Shown here piece by piece: positions 1 to 11,547 of a stretch of DNA of 64,000 bases (positions within the stretch are counted from its first letter, which is position 1; every line of letters starts with the position of its first letter). Below the pieces are notes generated by a model. That model did no database searches and was not told the DNA's origin. It worked only from the letters and a program-made list of their open reading frames with translations. The DNA lies in NCBI GenBank assembly GCA_946811695.1, contig OX328125.1, positions 44,028,086 to 44,092,085 on the forward strand. Direction: 5' to 3'. The stretch is from Gonocerus acuteangulatus. Its lineage: Eukaryota > Arthropoda > Insecta > Hemiptera > Coreidae. Both the position numbers and the translations under genes were made by a program.

Positions 1-531
1 TTAGCGCCTAGATCTTTTGTTTACCCCGAGCCGCGGGACCACCAGCCATGCTGAAGGGACACAGTTTGTCATCTGTACCTCCATCAAAAAAAAAAAAAAA
101 TCACCTTCAATAACTTTTTAATATCATCTTAATACGAGGAAATTCATAATTTATTTGCGAATTTTATTGTGAATAAATTTTTATTCACAAATTATAATGT
201 GAATAAATTTTTATTCGTATATTTCAATGTGATTTTTTTTGTAATCACTTGATTTTTTGTAAATATTCACATTTTTTGTGATTATTTACAATTTTTTCTG
301 TGAATTTATTTTTATTCGCAGAAAAATTTGCGAATAAAATTTTATTTGTATTTTTATATTTAATATATGTGAATAAAAATAAATTCGTATTCACACTTAT
401 GAATACGAATTTATTTATATTCGTATTTACAAATATATGAAGTACGAATTTATTTATATTCGTATTCACAAATGTATAAAGTACGAATAAATTCGTATTT
501 TTATTTATAAATAAAATTATGCCCATCTCTG
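1..531. mobile_element. Right end of a hAT-type DNA transposon with AT-rich subterminal array
   Basis: The stretch ends in GCCCATCTCTG (521-531). Read inward from the right this is CAGAGATGGGC, a terminus typical of hAT elements and close to that of the complete hAT element at 27846-31160. From about 120 to 520 the DNA is packed with short direct and inverted variants of GTGAATAAATTTTTATTC and ATACGAATTTATTTATATTCG, which fits transposase-binding subterminal repeats. The left end is not seen, so the element may start before the window. The 245-526 minus-strand ORF is a translation of this array and not a gene. Confidence 0.55.
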
Positions 532-716
532 GTGGCCATGAGTGTTAAGGCGTGAGCACTTAACACTCCGTGCCAAAGGTTGTGGGTTCGATTCCCACTA
601 TGGGGTGGTGGCTTTTCTTTAGAAAAAAGAAAAGGCATCAGCCCTATCCTGGCTAGGAAAGTGTGGTAACCTATAGATAATTCGTCGCATAATTCTTATT
701 CAATAATAATGGACGT
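532..716 (+). mobile_element. tRNA-derived SINE, family A, copy 1 (5' end cut by the hAT insertion)
   Basis: The head is tRNA-like with a long variable arm (Leu/Ser type) and a B box GGTTCGATTCC at 585-595. A body follows (GGTGGTGGCTTTTCTTTAG) and then a tail containing GGTAACCTATAGAT and ending near AATAATGGACGT. Other copies at 10.04, 12.55 and 51.7 kb begin further upstream with GGAGGCCCG. This copy starts at GTGGCC exactly where the hAT end stops, so the hAT element landed inside the SINE. It is not a functional tRNA gene because it lacks a pairable acceptor stem. Confidence 0.75.
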
Positions 717-838
717 AATAATGTAAAAACTGACTTTTGATTCTGAAACCTTTGATTCTTATAAATCTCCGCCTATTCTTATAACTCCCTCTCCCAGAAA
801 AGTCCAAAGCCAGCATTTGAACCAGGAAGACTTATATA

Positions 839-1258
839 AGGACCTTGGAAGAGAAAGGGCGAATCTGAAAAATCAATCTTTTTAAAATTTTATTCTCTGA
901 GTCAGAAAGAGGTAGGTAACACAACACTTCGCTTTGTTTCTCTGGTGCACCTTTAGTTCTCTCACAGTTTCAAGTTAAAGTGAATAACACCATCGCCTAT
1001 GAAAAATTCAATGTACAATTTCAAGGGCGAATACGGGTATGAAACTCCCCTCCTAGCATTTTGTGACCCATAAATGACTCATATAAATTATGATTAAAAC
1101 ATTGAATTTCAATTGGATATTATATTCAATCAAGTTTATGAATCAGTATTACATTGAGAAAACATTCGCCTTTGCTATCCTGAAGCACTTTCTGAACTTT
1201 GACTTCGATTTCCCAACATCTGGCAATTTGTGATTCGCCCTTTCTCTTCCAAGGGCCT
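839..1258. mobile_element. Short non-autonomous DNA element (MITE) with 27-bp TIRs
   Basis: The left end 839-865 (AGGACCTTGGAAGAGAAAGG and on to GGGCGAATC) matches the reverse complement of 1232-1258 with one mismatch. The 420-bp interior has no ORF. TATA-rich sequence flanks both sides. The superfamily is not identifiable from the ends alone. Confidence 0.7.
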
Positions 1259-1764
1259 GATATATATGAGATATCATTTTTTATTTTTTTTTATTTAGAT
1301 TTATTTAACTTCTAAAATCAATATACTGTACAAATATTTGCTTAAAACCTTATTTCTGGAAGTCTAAAAATACAATATCCGTTATTCACTTGATTTTTCT
1401 GCCCCTAACACCTCTACATTTTTTAGGAGGAAAGAAAAAAGAAAGTAAAAGAAGAGAAAGATAGAACTGTGAACACAAAAAATAGATATGTATACAGCGA
1501 GGTGAATAAAGATCGATGCTGCTATAAAGTACATTTGATGGTGGCTAGCTATCATTATGGTATGGGGAATAAACCGATCAAAACTTGCGGAGGGGCAAAC
1601 CCCTGAGGTGAGGCAATATCCATTTGAATCATTATAACTGCCCATCTTATTCTTCAGCTGCTGAAAAAATGTAACCACAGTAATTCAGTGCCCCCCCCCA
1701 AAAAAAAACGAAGTATCATTTATGAAATATTTTCCTATATTAGGAAAAATAATTGAATATGTAC
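1259..1764. other. Intronic or 3' flank of the Beat exon; nothing recognised
   Basis: AT-rich sequence downstream of the donor site of the Beat exon. A 98-codon ORF at 1382-1678 (minus) has no recognisable domain and is probably chance. A C-run/A-run lies at 1690-1708. Confidence 0.4.
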
Positions 1765-1981
1765 CTATGACTGGTAGAGGAGTGGTGGGTCCTTTGACAT
1801 GAGCTAGCTGTGGTGTGTCTTCTTGGAGGTCAATCTCAGCACTTCTTCTATACAGAGAAAACTGAGTAGCAAGGCAGCGGAGTCGAAGCTTTCCCTCTCT
1901 GAAAAGAATAGACTTTGCTTCCAGTTCAATTTCTGCCAAGCCTGCGTCCTCACGTGTCTCCATGTCAACCCAATTCTTTAC
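1765..1981 (-). CDS. beat: Beat-family protein, fourth visible exon (second half of Ig domain 2)
   Basis: The exon has 217 nt: 72 codons plus one base. It enters in phase 0 after the acceptor TTTCAG (1982-1987) and leaves in phase 1 at the donor GTACAT (1759-1764). It starts VKNWVDMETRED, continues the strand after the NGKQ turn of the previous exon, and holds the second Ig2 cysteine in KLRLRCLATQFSLY. The motif LRLRC(L/V)A followed by a basic-aromatic stretch is characteristic of Beat Ig2. After the Ig fold comes an acidic, then Thr/Pro-rich linker (PTTPLPV) leading to the C-terminal tail, which is encoded left of the window. The donor is not the strongest consensus. The ORF upstream of the acceptor (MKFQ) is intron sequence, not a start codon. 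Confidence 0.88.
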
Positions 1982-4064
1982 CTGAAATTTCAATTTTGGT
2001 AAATACGTTGAATAGGGAAATGTATTTTGGAGTAATTAGTGATAATTGTATTCATTATTAGAAATGATCTCTTCTAGATAAAGATATTCCCACATATACT
2101 GGAAACGTAAATTTTTAGCAGTCCATTTAATAATTTTATTAAGGAATGTTATGGTTCAAGATCTCAAAATCAAGCTTATATAAACAATATTCTCAGACAC
2201 ACACACACACACACACAAGAAAACATGCACTGCTGGTACACACTTTAAGAGTATTTTGACGTTGAGAATCAAATGTACCCCTTTTTCAGAAGATATCATT
2301 AACGGTCTCTGAGAAAGTTGCTAAAGTACTGGATTTCTGGTCTTGGACACTTAAAAATTGACCTGAAACTGTACGCTTCACATTAATCCCAATTAAGATG
2401 GTTACATCTTGGCTACGTTTGGAGACGGGGAAGTATTAAAATTAATTTTGTTAAAGTAGGATGACTTAAAACAAGGCCTTGATAAACCTAGAAAAAGGCC
2501 TTGAAGTTTAGAGGGAAATAAATAAAATAAAAATGGAAAAGCAAGAAGATGTAACCATTCATGACACCTGAAATGTTTATATGACTTTTTGTAATCCTTA
2601 TAGAATGTCCAGGGAAGAAAAGAGTCAATAATGAGCCCTTAGGCTGCAAAGGTTTTATTTAATAATGTTTTCATAAGTAGACTGAAGTTTAGAAGGAAAG
2701 GCCTATTCATACGAAACACTTTCAACGCATACATTCCTTCTTCAATGCTGAGTTGAAAATGAAATAACAAAGAGATAATTGACAGAAGATATACAATATA
2801 AACAGTTGTTATTAAAGAACTATAATGTTTTTTGTTTTGTTTTTTAAAAACTTTTAAAATCTAACAAATATATCTGTTGGAATGGAAAAAAGCAAGTAAA
2901 ATAAATAAATTAAATGATTTTCTGTATATATTTCTTATTAAAAACTGGATTTATTTTTTTAATGGGCATGCAGTTTTTAACATTTTGTTTATTTTGGAAA
3001 GTATCTAAAAAATAACTAAAAATGATCAAAAGTATTGGTTTTGTTCCGTGAGCATGTTGTTATTTTAAATTTTGTAGCAGTAAAATGAGTTTATCAACAT
3101 TACAATTTATCAAAAATTGTAAAGAAAAAATATATTTAAGAGTTTCTACTCTAAGATATTAGAATTTAGCCAAACAAGAAATTTAGGCTGGAACAAAATG
3201 GATGCAATAAAGACATCCTGAATTACATAAGTTTTTAGTATTTATTTTTAAAGAAGATTCCTGTATAAAATAGACAATCTTCACACAATATCTTGGAATT
3301 CCATGGTAAATGTTTTAAGTCTTATTCTCTTTAAAGTTTTTCTGCTGATTTTGTGAGTAGTCAGCTGTAATACTATTAATATGTTTGGGCTTGGTTATTA
3401 TTAACAGTGTTAAGCTTAAGTTCACAAACATTCTTCATGTGGGACTGATCCTTGAATGTAAGCAACAAACCCATATTCTTGCCTAAATCTTCGTTCAGAT
3501 GGGCCTTTCAGACAACCTTATTATATTCTTGATAAGAATGGAGTGTGGGAGAGGAAGCTAGAAGTTCTTGGTATGCCTTGTGAAGGGTTGAATACTTTGT
3601 GCAACTTCATAGTAAGTATGTGTTATTAAGTCCTCTTATTTGTTTTTGAGGCGTCGAAATTTATGCATGAACTTATTTAGTGGAAATTTTATAAAGGTTT
3701 CAATGCTTATTTACTACTTACCATGAATTCTCAACCATTTTAGAGATATATAACAAAATATACCGCAAGTCCAGAAATTCTCATGTAATAATTTGTTTAA
3801 TGCTTACTCAAACGTAGGCAACGTTAGGTATATAGAACAATGTTGAACTCAAAACGCCATTTGGAGTATCGGAATCCAAGAATACAGTTTTTCCTTTTTT
3901 CTATAGAACAGTTAAAGAAATCACCGTGAATTTGATGACATTTTTCACAAAAATATTTTGTCAAAAATGAAATATCATGTATGGGGTGAGATTGGCTAAA
4001 TACTAGAGCCCTCGACTTATATTCTGGAATACTGGGTTGAAACTTGAGCATGCACTAAAGATTA
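1982..4064. other. Beat intron sequence; nothing recognised
   Basis: AT-rich intron with a short (CA)n run at 2197-2216 and no repeat or ORF that I can assign. The 75-codon ORF at 3824-4051 has no recognisable features. Confidence 0.4.
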
Positions 4065-4069
4065 TGTCT

Positions 4070-4205
4070 TCTAGTGTCATCGTTCAAGGATCGTAGTGTG
4101 GCCCCACACAGCACTTAGGCTCTCCCAGCCTTTATTGGCTTTATGTATAGGGGAAAATAAGGCGGCCAGAGCATAGTACTGACCTTACTAACTCCCGCAG
4201 TACTA
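4070..4205 (-). repeat. Dispersed repeat fragment shared with 31329-31440
   Basis: Read on the minus strand, this stretch contains AGTACTATGCTCTGGCCGCC followed by a TTTTCCC run. The copy at 31.3 kb reads AGTACTATGCTCCGACCGCC followed by a similar tail. Both are GC-richer than their surroundings. The family is unidentified and may be the 3' region of a retroelement. Confidence 0.4.
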
Positions 4206-4243
4206 ACCCGTAGACTAGGCTGATTTTACACACACACTCATAT

Positions 4244-5224
4244 ATAGAATAGAATAGAATAGAATAATCTTTATTTCCAAAAACTCGTTTTCGTGATATG
4301 GACACGTCATATAATACATTTAATTATACATTTGCAGATTTAAGTCAAGATGCCAGTCCGGATGCTCAATCTATTTCAAAAAATTCTTCAGTTGTGTAAC
4401 ACGTTCTTTGTCGGAGTATTCTTTTCAGTTTCAGGATAAGTCTTTTGGTCGGCTGGATGTTTCTTAATTCCTCAGACAGGAAATTGAACAAAACTGCTCC
4501 ACAAAACTCCTCTCCTTTCCTATAAAACGTCATATGTTTCTGAATTTTTATTTTTCCTTTTTGGCGTGTAGAGTAGTAGTGGTCATCTCCATGAATTTTA
4601 AATTGGGATAAGTTATTTTTTACATATTTTACTATTGCTAAAATATACAGCGACGGCAGTGTTAAAATTCCTAATTGTTCAAAGTATTTCCTGGTTGATG
4701 ATCTTCTTTGTAGTTTCAAGATATGCCTTACAATCCTCTTTTGAATCTTGAAGATTTTGATGGCTTGCAATTTTTTACCCCATAATTCAATGCCATATAA
4801 TTGTGATTTGAAAGTCCCATAATACACATTTATTAAATCCGTTTTGTCCAATAACTTTGAACGATTTTTTATCATGAAGCATGGAGGTGTTAAGTTTTTT
4901 TTTTAATCTTGTCTATATGCTTCTGCCAGCTGAGATTATTATCCAGTATTAGCCCCAGAAATTGTATATTGCTTGCTTGTTCTATTTTTGTTTGATCAAT
5001 AGCTATATCTAATGATTTTTCATTTGTTCCTATTTCTGAAAAATGTATATATTTTGTTTTTGCTATATTAAGTTTTAATTTATTATTTTTGATCCATGTA
5101 TCAAGTTTGTCTAGTGTCTGTTCTGATGTCCATTTAATTTCTTCATTTGTCTTTCCCGAAACAAAAATTGTTACGTCATCTGCATAGAGAAAAACTTTAG
5201 CATTTTCTAATGTATATGTATATA
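4244..5224 (-). pseudogene. 5'-truncated non-LTR retrotransposon (YADD-type reverse transcriptase relic)
   Basis: Two consecutive minus-strand frames (5224-4890 and 4875-4366) give the C-terminal part of a LINE ORF2. It has FLYADDVTIF (motif C, catalytic YADD), then the NNKLKLNIAKTKYIHF and NIQFLGLILDNNLSWQKHI thumb/motif D-E region. After a frameshift near 4880 comes the post-RT region (YGIELWGKKL, KIQKRIVRHI). This order is typical of CR1/Jockey-group LINEs. The 3' end is a pentanucleotide microsatellite, (ATTCT)n on the minus strand at about 4246-4266. The 5' end is truncated within a (TA)n run at about 5224. The endonuclease and RT motifs 0-B are missing, so it is not active. Confidence 0.85.
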
Positions 5225-5233
5225 TATATATAC

Positions 5234-5552
5234 AGGGTGTTCCAAACTCGATTGACACCCCCCTTTTTTCCCACCATTTTTGAAATTTAAAAACGAAACT
5301 TGGTGGGTCTTAAACCTGGTCAAATGAACATTCATTGGACCTAATGCACGACCTCTCAACTTTCTCCAGTTCTTCTCCAGAGACCCTAACTCTGGAATCT
5401 CCAATGAAAAGGGGTTATTTTTATTACGGATTATTGTAGAGAATTGAATTTTATGTCAATTTTATAAAATGACAGATATAAAATCGACATAAAATTCAAT
5501 TTTCTACAATAATCGGTCATAAAAATAACCCCTTTCCATTGGAGATTTTTTT
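5234..5552. mobile_element. DNA-transposon fragment with mariner-like end and a 62-bp-arm hairpin
   Basis: It begins with ACAGGGTGTTCC, the start of a TIR type also seen at 34.45, 35.09 and 51.29 kb. A near-perfect palindrome follows: 5397-5458 pairs with 5485-5547 around a spacer of about 26 bp. Only one outer TIR is visible, so this is probably a truncated non-autonomous copy. Confidence 0.5.
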
Positions 5553-5871
5553 AAAATGAAAGCTAATAAAATTTAGTTTTTTGTTTCTCCTGTTTATTAA
5601 ATTACGTGTAACTAATTCACAAACTTTTACAATCAAACATAAAATAATATTTTATTTTTCATGTAACTTAATATCAGCACTGATATCGTTGAAATTAAAC
5701 ATTCAAACCCTGATTAGACTTGGAAAACAATCAAAATTTATTATCAAATCACAAAAATCATATTATTTCAATAATTCTCATTGTAGAATTATGATAAATT
5801 TACGTTTTAAAGATGTCAGTCTGATTTTTTCCAAGTCTGGGGGTTTGAATTGAAAATTGAGGGAAAAAAGG

Positions 5872-5873
<2 letters not shown>
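5553..5873. other. Intron sequence; nothing recognised
   Basis: AT-rich. The 90-codon plus-strand ORF (5581-5853) has no domain or codon pattern that suggests a gene. Confidence 0.35.
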
Positions 5874-6195
<322 letters not shown>

Positions 6196-7276
6196 TTTAT
6201 TCACGGAACATTCGTTTTTTCCGTGACCTTTGGGTTATGGAATAACGTTCAACATTTCCGGATTCCGTTATGTGATAGGCTTAAGCAAAATTTCCTCATA
6301 CAGAGTGAGGAAACACGCTAAATATGTATAAGCAAAATATGATGTAATATGTATCATTAAAGATAACAAAAATTGTCAGTATTTCTTAAATGAAAAGCGG
6401 AAAGGGTCAATACTTGGTTAAGTTTTGTGTTTTTATTTAGTTGATTTTCTAAAAAAAACTTGCCTATCTCTCGAGTTAGACGGCAAGAAAGTCTATTAAC
6501 CTTTTACAACAGCTATTTCTTTTATACCCTACCAGTTCCCCAACAGCATCTTAGAGAACTTCTTCCCTTTTATTTTGGCTCTTAAGATTGCCTTATTGGA
6601 TAAGGAAATGTGTACTAATATGAAAGGAGAAGTTATCTAAAGCAATTTCATAAGTTCTCATTAACCCTATCTTCATTAAGGGTTATAAACTTATAGTTGG
6701 GTAATAGATAGGATACAATTGAAATAATTATTCGATGAAATTTCTTGTTTAGTCGCTTTTTCTGTGAAGATGAGCTATGAAATGCGTTACTTTTAAGATT
6801 TATTTTTATGCGCTTTGGTCTAAGTCCTCTCGGAAGAGCAAAATTATTACTAAAAACAAAATTTAAGCGATTTTTTTTCCTTTTAACTGATTGCTCTTTA
6901 GATACCTGTCAACTCTGCTTTCACCTCTAATGGCGTCCGCATCAGTGTGAAATGGAATTGTATAGGTTAGCCAGGTTTTGCTTCTTCGGAGAATGAAACC
7001 TCTTGAATACATTTTACGACTGAATCTCCAAGTATACTTGCTTTGTCTTTGCTTTAACTTGAAATTTACGGATCTTTATCAAGTAAACAGTTTTTAATTT
7101 CAGTGGATCGACGAGTTTAATTCTTAACTTAAAACTCACTGTTTCTTCCTAATCAATGCTGTTTCTTTTCTTAAGCCACAAATTTCGAAATATATTAAAA
7201 TTCTTCATTTAAAACGATTATTCATACGTTAAAGCCCATAAGTTATGCAAAATGATGTAATGCGTTCTAAGCTTAC
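6196..7276. other. Beat intron sequence; nothing recognised
   Basis: AT-rich, single-copy-looking intron DNA up to the donor site of the third visible Beat exon. No ORF or repeat could be assigned. Confidence 0.4.
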
Positions 7277-7410
7277 CTGTTTTCCGTTGACGTACCAAGT
7301 GAGGTTGGCCGGTGGATAGCCACCTTTCGATGTGCAATTCGCCCTGATCCTGTCGCCGAGGGAGTATTTAGGCTTCTCGACAGTCACTTCAGGCAGAGCT
7401 TCAGGCTCCT
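7277..7410 (-). CDS. beat: Beat-family protein, third visible exon (first half of Ig domain 2)
   Basis: The exon has 134 nt. It enters in phase 1 after the acceptor TTTGCAG and leaves in phase 0 at the strong donor GTAAGC (7271-7276). It encodes an acidic linker (EEPEALPEVTVEKP), then the A-B strands of Ig2 with YSLGDRIRANCTSKG (first Ig2 cysteine, inside an N-C-T sequon), then YPPANLTWYVNGKQ. That segment has the core Ig tryptophan and an N-L-T sequon. The series GD-(I/V)-RANCTS, (P)PANLTWY, NG is a strong Beat family signature. It joins in frame to VKNWVD in the next exon. Confidence 0.92.
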
Positions 7411-8239
7411 CTGCAAATTAGTTTTAAAATTTAAATTAAAGGAAATATGTGCTATATCATCAATGTAGGAATGGGAATATACCAGAGAACCAGCATTACC
7501 ATCCACAGTTCTATACGAATCTGTTTTTAGTTGTACAAATTCACCTTCTTTCTACGGTTCTGCCAAAATGCCAACTAACTAAAGCGGAACACCAACAAAT
7601 AAAATAAATAAATAAAAATATTAGAAGCCCACTAAATCAGCTTAAAATCTATTAGTATCTCCAAAAGGATTTTCGTATTTTTCTAAATGTCCAGAAAATG
7701 CTTAAGAAATCATGATAAGCAGACAGTAACCATTCGAAAGCTTACTAAATGGTCTACAAAATCGGTTCTGAACTAATTTTCGATGGGAGAATCTCAGGCG
7801 GAGAAATACGTTTCTAGAACATCAGAAATGTTGTTTTCGTTGCCCTGAACGGATCTTTGTGTTTGTTGCTCCGTTTTATATTGTTTCTTGTTTTTGTAAT
7901 TTATTTTACCAGTAAAATGGAATTGCCACTAGAACAAGTTATTTAAAATGAGAAACAAGTTTGGGTTTTTTGTAATAGAGCTTTTCGAGTGAGAGTCGAA
8001 GTGGGTAATTTCCGCTTCTGTACGTTTTCTGTTCATGCGAGCAAATTTAAACGAAACGATTTAAATTGTTCACAAAATATTAACTATACATTCTTCAAGC
8101 TTTAAAAATTACTCTAGGAGCATTACAGAAACGCGCTCTGATAACGCAGTTTCTGGTGTCGGGTTTTTTAGGTGAATCTGTTTTGAAGTCAGCGTGTGGA
8201 ACTTCCGGTTTTTATGGTATTAATGTACATATAAAATGG
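7411..8239. other. Beat intron sequence; nothing recognised
   Basis: Start of the 17.5-kb intron. AT-rich, with a short (AAAT)n-like tail near 7590-7620 after CACCAACAAATAAAA, which could be a worn retroelement 3' end. Confidence 0.35.
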
Positions 8240-8570
8240 AAAACAGGTTAAAAAAAAAATACATCTTTTCCAATTGACTAAAATTACATTTTTACGAGAT
8301 GAAATGATGTTTACTCGTATTAAGGAAAAAATTGAATTAACTTGTCACCAATATCCCATCTATTGGCAGGACATCAAAATTCTCCTCGGTGTAATTTTAA
8401 CGGCTCTGGTCCGGGACGAATACAGGATTGAATTCTGGCGAGACTCGCCTCCCCATAAACCGAACATTTTTACGGGTAAAACCGTGTTTTGTCGATTTTT
8501 CTCATCTCATCGTTCATCTGTAAAGCACTAAATTGAAAACTCACTACTTCTGGATGTCTTATGACGTTTA
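8240..8570 (+). repeat. Dispersed repeat, copy 1 (second copy at 35440-35720)
   Basis: From about 8280 the words TACATTTTTACGAGATGAAA, TTTACTCGTATTA and ATTGAAAACT recur in the same order and spacing at 35484-35710. This copy holds an 85-codon ORF (8274-8531, FLRDEMMFTRIKEKIELTC and on to YRIEFW). The second copy is disrupted. The sequence could be a worn piece of an unknown transposon ORF or simply a non-coding repeat. I do not recognise the peptide. Confidence 0.55.
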
Positions 8571-8907
8571 TGGAGTCCCCTAAAGAGCGATTTGATATTT
8601 CTTAAATTTTGTTATATCCAATTAAAATCCCTAGTCAAGTATATTTTTACCACCACTCAACCAATATTCAAGTATGTAAGTACTTTCCGAAGGAACGATC
8701 AAAACTCCGTTTTATATTTTTTGACATAAGGGAGTCAATCGTTCAACCTATCCCTCAATAAACGTCCACTTCATTTGCAGAGATTTAATGCTTACTAAAT
8801 GTAGAAGCTTTCCTGTAAGGAGTGAATCTGTAGTCCGTTAGGAGCTGAGGAAACAATTCGCGAGACATTTCTCAATAATTGAGAAAACAGAAGTGCGTTT
8901 CGTCAGT

Positions 8908-9148
8908 ACCATGTCAAACTATCGAATATGCAAATCGGAGCAAACTAGAGAACGAACTTATTCTATCCATTCACGAAGTAATATATTGAGGAATGGTCTT
9001 ATTCGATACTTTTTTTAAGGCATTAAAGGCTATTCTAAAGGGGTTAGAGTCGTGACAATTTGTGACAAGCCATTTTGTCCACTATCCAAGAGGAAAGTCT
9101 CGAATCTGAAAAACAAGATTTTTCATATTCGATAGTTTGACATGGTAG
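8908..9148. mobile_element. Tc1/mariner-type MITE with 22-bp perfect TIRs and TA target duplication
   Basis: CCATGTCAAACTATCGAATATG begins at 8910 and is mirrored exactly by its reverse complement ending at 9146. Each end is bounded by TA (8908-8909 and 9147-9148), the target duplication of Tc1/mariner elements. The interior of about 190 bp has no coding capacity, so it would depend on a transposase in trans. Confidence 0.75.
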
Positions 9149-9203
9149 GCACGGTTATTGGACGTTGATTATTGATGGGTTTAGTGAAATAAATCACTGT
9201 TTT

Positions 9204-9345
9204 CAATGGCCATAGCCACGATGAATACACCGTTTAAGCAACGTCGGGTTTGACGAGTAATTGGATGGGTAACCGCCACGGAAAACCACGTGCCTTTGGA
9301 ATTATAAAAATTGTGGAAACCTATAAATATAGGTTGCCAGACAGA
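9204..9345 (+). mobile_element. 5S rRNA-derived SINE, degenerate copy
   Basis: GGCCATAGCCACG, TTAAGCAACGTCGGG and TTGGATGGGTAACCGCCACG occur in the order and spacing of 5S rRNA (box A to box C region). A tail then contains TATAAAAATTGTGGAAACCTATA. It is more diverged than the copy at 52.0 kb. The overlapping minus-strand ORF 9181-9372 is a shadow. Confidence 0.7.
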
Positions 9346-10039
9346 TAGAAGTGATTCACCGAAAAAAAACACATATATTAAAAAACAATTAATTTCTTAG
9401 TCTAGAGATCCACTTATTAGTAAAAGTTTAATTGAAGATTATTTACAATGAAAAGTAATTCAAAACTTTTATTACAGAAGCAACTTTATAACTTTATCGT
9501 GTGAATGCTTTACCCTTGGGTAGGCTTGCCCATTACAAGTTTCGTTCGAGTTACTGTACACTTTCTCATGTTTTGCTTTACTCAGAGAGATGAAATTTAT
9601 CACAAACTTGAAATGAAGTCCTTGTTGCACATACATTTATATGAGTGTGAAAATGTATTATGATTTGTTTTATGAATATTGCTATTTATCCCTCTCTCTC
9701 TCTCTCTCGCTCATTCTCTCTGTCCCTCAGACACTTTTCATCTCTATCTCTTTCCATTTTTATTAATTTTTGGCAAAATTAACTAACGCTAAGTAAGGTC
9801 CAGTTTCCTAACCAGAAAACCTAACTGAAAGATGTTTGATTTTTATTGCTCATATTTAATTTTTATGGTCGAATCCCCAAGGATGACATTTACGGTTTAT
9901 TTGTGAATTATTTAACAGTGGATGAGAGACTCAGATATATAGTTTTATTACTTTTTTTTATTGGATTTAAGGCGTGTCAACCTTTGAGGTCATTAACCTG
10001 GCGTTATTAAATTTTATTGTCCACTTATACATAATACAG
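9346..10039. other. Intron sequence; nothing recognised
   Basis: AT-rich with a short (TC)n run at 9692-9708. Confidence 0.35.
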
Positions 10040-10170
10040 ACTTTTGTGAAGGGTTATCTATAGGTTACCACCCTTGTATAGACAGGATAGGGCTGATGAC
10101 TGTTATTTTCTAGAAAGAAAACCCACTAGCCGTAGTGGGAATCGAACCCACGACCCTAGGCTCTCTCGAC
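10040..10170 (-). mobile_element. tRNA-derived SINE, family A, copy 2 (3' part and B box)
   Basis: On the minus strand a B box GGTTCGATTCCCACTACGG lies at about 10132-10152. The family tail with GGTAACCTATAGATAACCC follows to about 10050. The 5' (A box) part is degraded or missing. Confidence 0.7.
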
Positions 10171-10756
10171 CTTCAATGATATAAATTTAAAAAAAATAAT
10201 GTTATCAACAGACAGGAGTTGTTTTGAATTTTTGTATATTTTCTTAAATATCTCGAAAAGGTAAGTGGAAGTTGATTATTCGAAATTTCCTACGTAATGG
10301 CGATAGGAAACTCATCTACCTCAGTGAAAAATATGGCTTTTGAAGTCTCCAAAATATTGGTTTCCTCTATTGAAGGAATAATATCAGACGCTTCTCTTGT
10401 AAGCTTTCCTTAAATATTTAAGTAAAAAGTTAACATAAAGATTTTGCTCTTTTATATTTGCAGTGATCAACTGACTCAATTGTTAATTTTCTATGTAAAG
10501 TCCCGAATTGTTGTAATATCTAGTGATTTCTGATCTTTTTTTTTTTTTTTTTTCACAAAACACGTTTCTCATTAGTCTCGCATAAGAACTTACAAGTTGC
10601 AACGTAGTGAAGTAAACATAACTGCCGGTACGGTTAACGAATTGATAATGTGGTGGCGAACCACCACCCATTTCTAGTAGACCGATTTAGTTTGACTTTA
10701 CACATTTCTCATTAGAAGGAAGCATTAAAACTAAAATTTCGAACATTAGGGCTACA
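10171..10756. other. Intron sequence; nothing recognised
   Basis: AT-rich with a T-run at 10537-10553. The small minus ORF at 10483-10671 has no support as a gene. Confidence 0.35.
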
Positions 10757-10938
10757 GGGGGGTCCCCATGGTCGAGTGGCGAACGCCTCAGATTGTCGTG
10801 CGATAGTCGGGTTGGAGTCCCGGCTGGTGCAGGTTGAATTATTTAACCTATGGGCCCGCTGAAGGTATCCCCTGCACCACCATGGATGTTTAGAAAGGGT
10901 GTCGCCCTATTTATGTATGTACTGAGAAAAAAAAATAG
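10757..10938 (+). mobile_element. tRNA-derived SINE, family C
   Basis: The head has CATGGTCGAGTGGCGAAC (A-box region with the GAGTGG of Leu/Ser-type tRNAs), a long variable region, and the B-box-like GGTTGGAGTCCC. A unique body (CCCTGCACCACCATGG, GTCGCCCTATTT) and an A-rich 3' end follow. Its tail is unlike families A and B. Only one copy lies in this window, so the family status is inferred from the tRNA-like head. Confidence 0.6.
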
Positions 10939-11535
10939 GGCGTAATTTATAATTTTGTCTTGAGTTTATACTTCCCTCCAAATGGACAGATTCTTATGGT
11001 TAACGGCATCGTCTAAACGTTTATTATTCAGCTCAAAAATAAAATGTGTGTACCACCCCTGAGTACTGCAGATATGACGGCTGTTAATATCCCGATGTAG
11101 AAGATGGTGCTTTATTACTCCCAGGAGGGTTGTTAGAGAAGGAATGAAACGGATCTTGGCTGAATACTCCCTTAGGCATAATGTAGCTAATAAGAGGTGG
11201 AAGATCCTTACAGATTTTCTAGCGACCCCATTAACAGTTTACAACACTCTCCAATAAATGTATCAAAAATACTCGTAGTTATCTAAAAATTAAAGATTTT
11301 GTTGACCTTTTTGAAATCTCTGCTAATGAATTGTCTTTTATACGAAATTAAAAATAACAATAAATAAGGCTTTTATATCCAACTTCAATATAAATACATT
11401 ACATAAAATTAGTAATAATTACTGTGAGAAAAAGGATAGAACAGGATACTGGCAGACCATCCGTCAGCAGAAGTCAGCAAAAGCAACGACCTGTGTAGCT
11501 CTACCAATCCCACGATCTCCTGTTCCTATCTTCCT
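10939..11535. other. Intron sequence; nothing recognised
   Basis: No ORF or repeat that I can assign. It contains the target-site copy ATATAAGCTTCA at 11536-11547 bounding the next LINE. Confidence 0.35.
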
Positions 11536-11547
11536 ATATAAGCTTCA

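Noticed and set aside
530..600. Functional tRNA gene at the SINE heads (also 10757, 12660, 22017, 26305, 30990, 31560, 51840)
   Set aside because: A and B boxes are present but acceptor stems do not pair and the sequences continue into SINE bodies.
1382..1678. 98-codon minus-strand ORF next to the Beat exon as the C-terminal Beat exon
   Set aside because: It is in a different frame, has no acceptor with matching phase 1, and reads as low-complexity AT-rich DNA. The hydrophobic stretch is suggestive of an anchor, but I could not support splicing into it.
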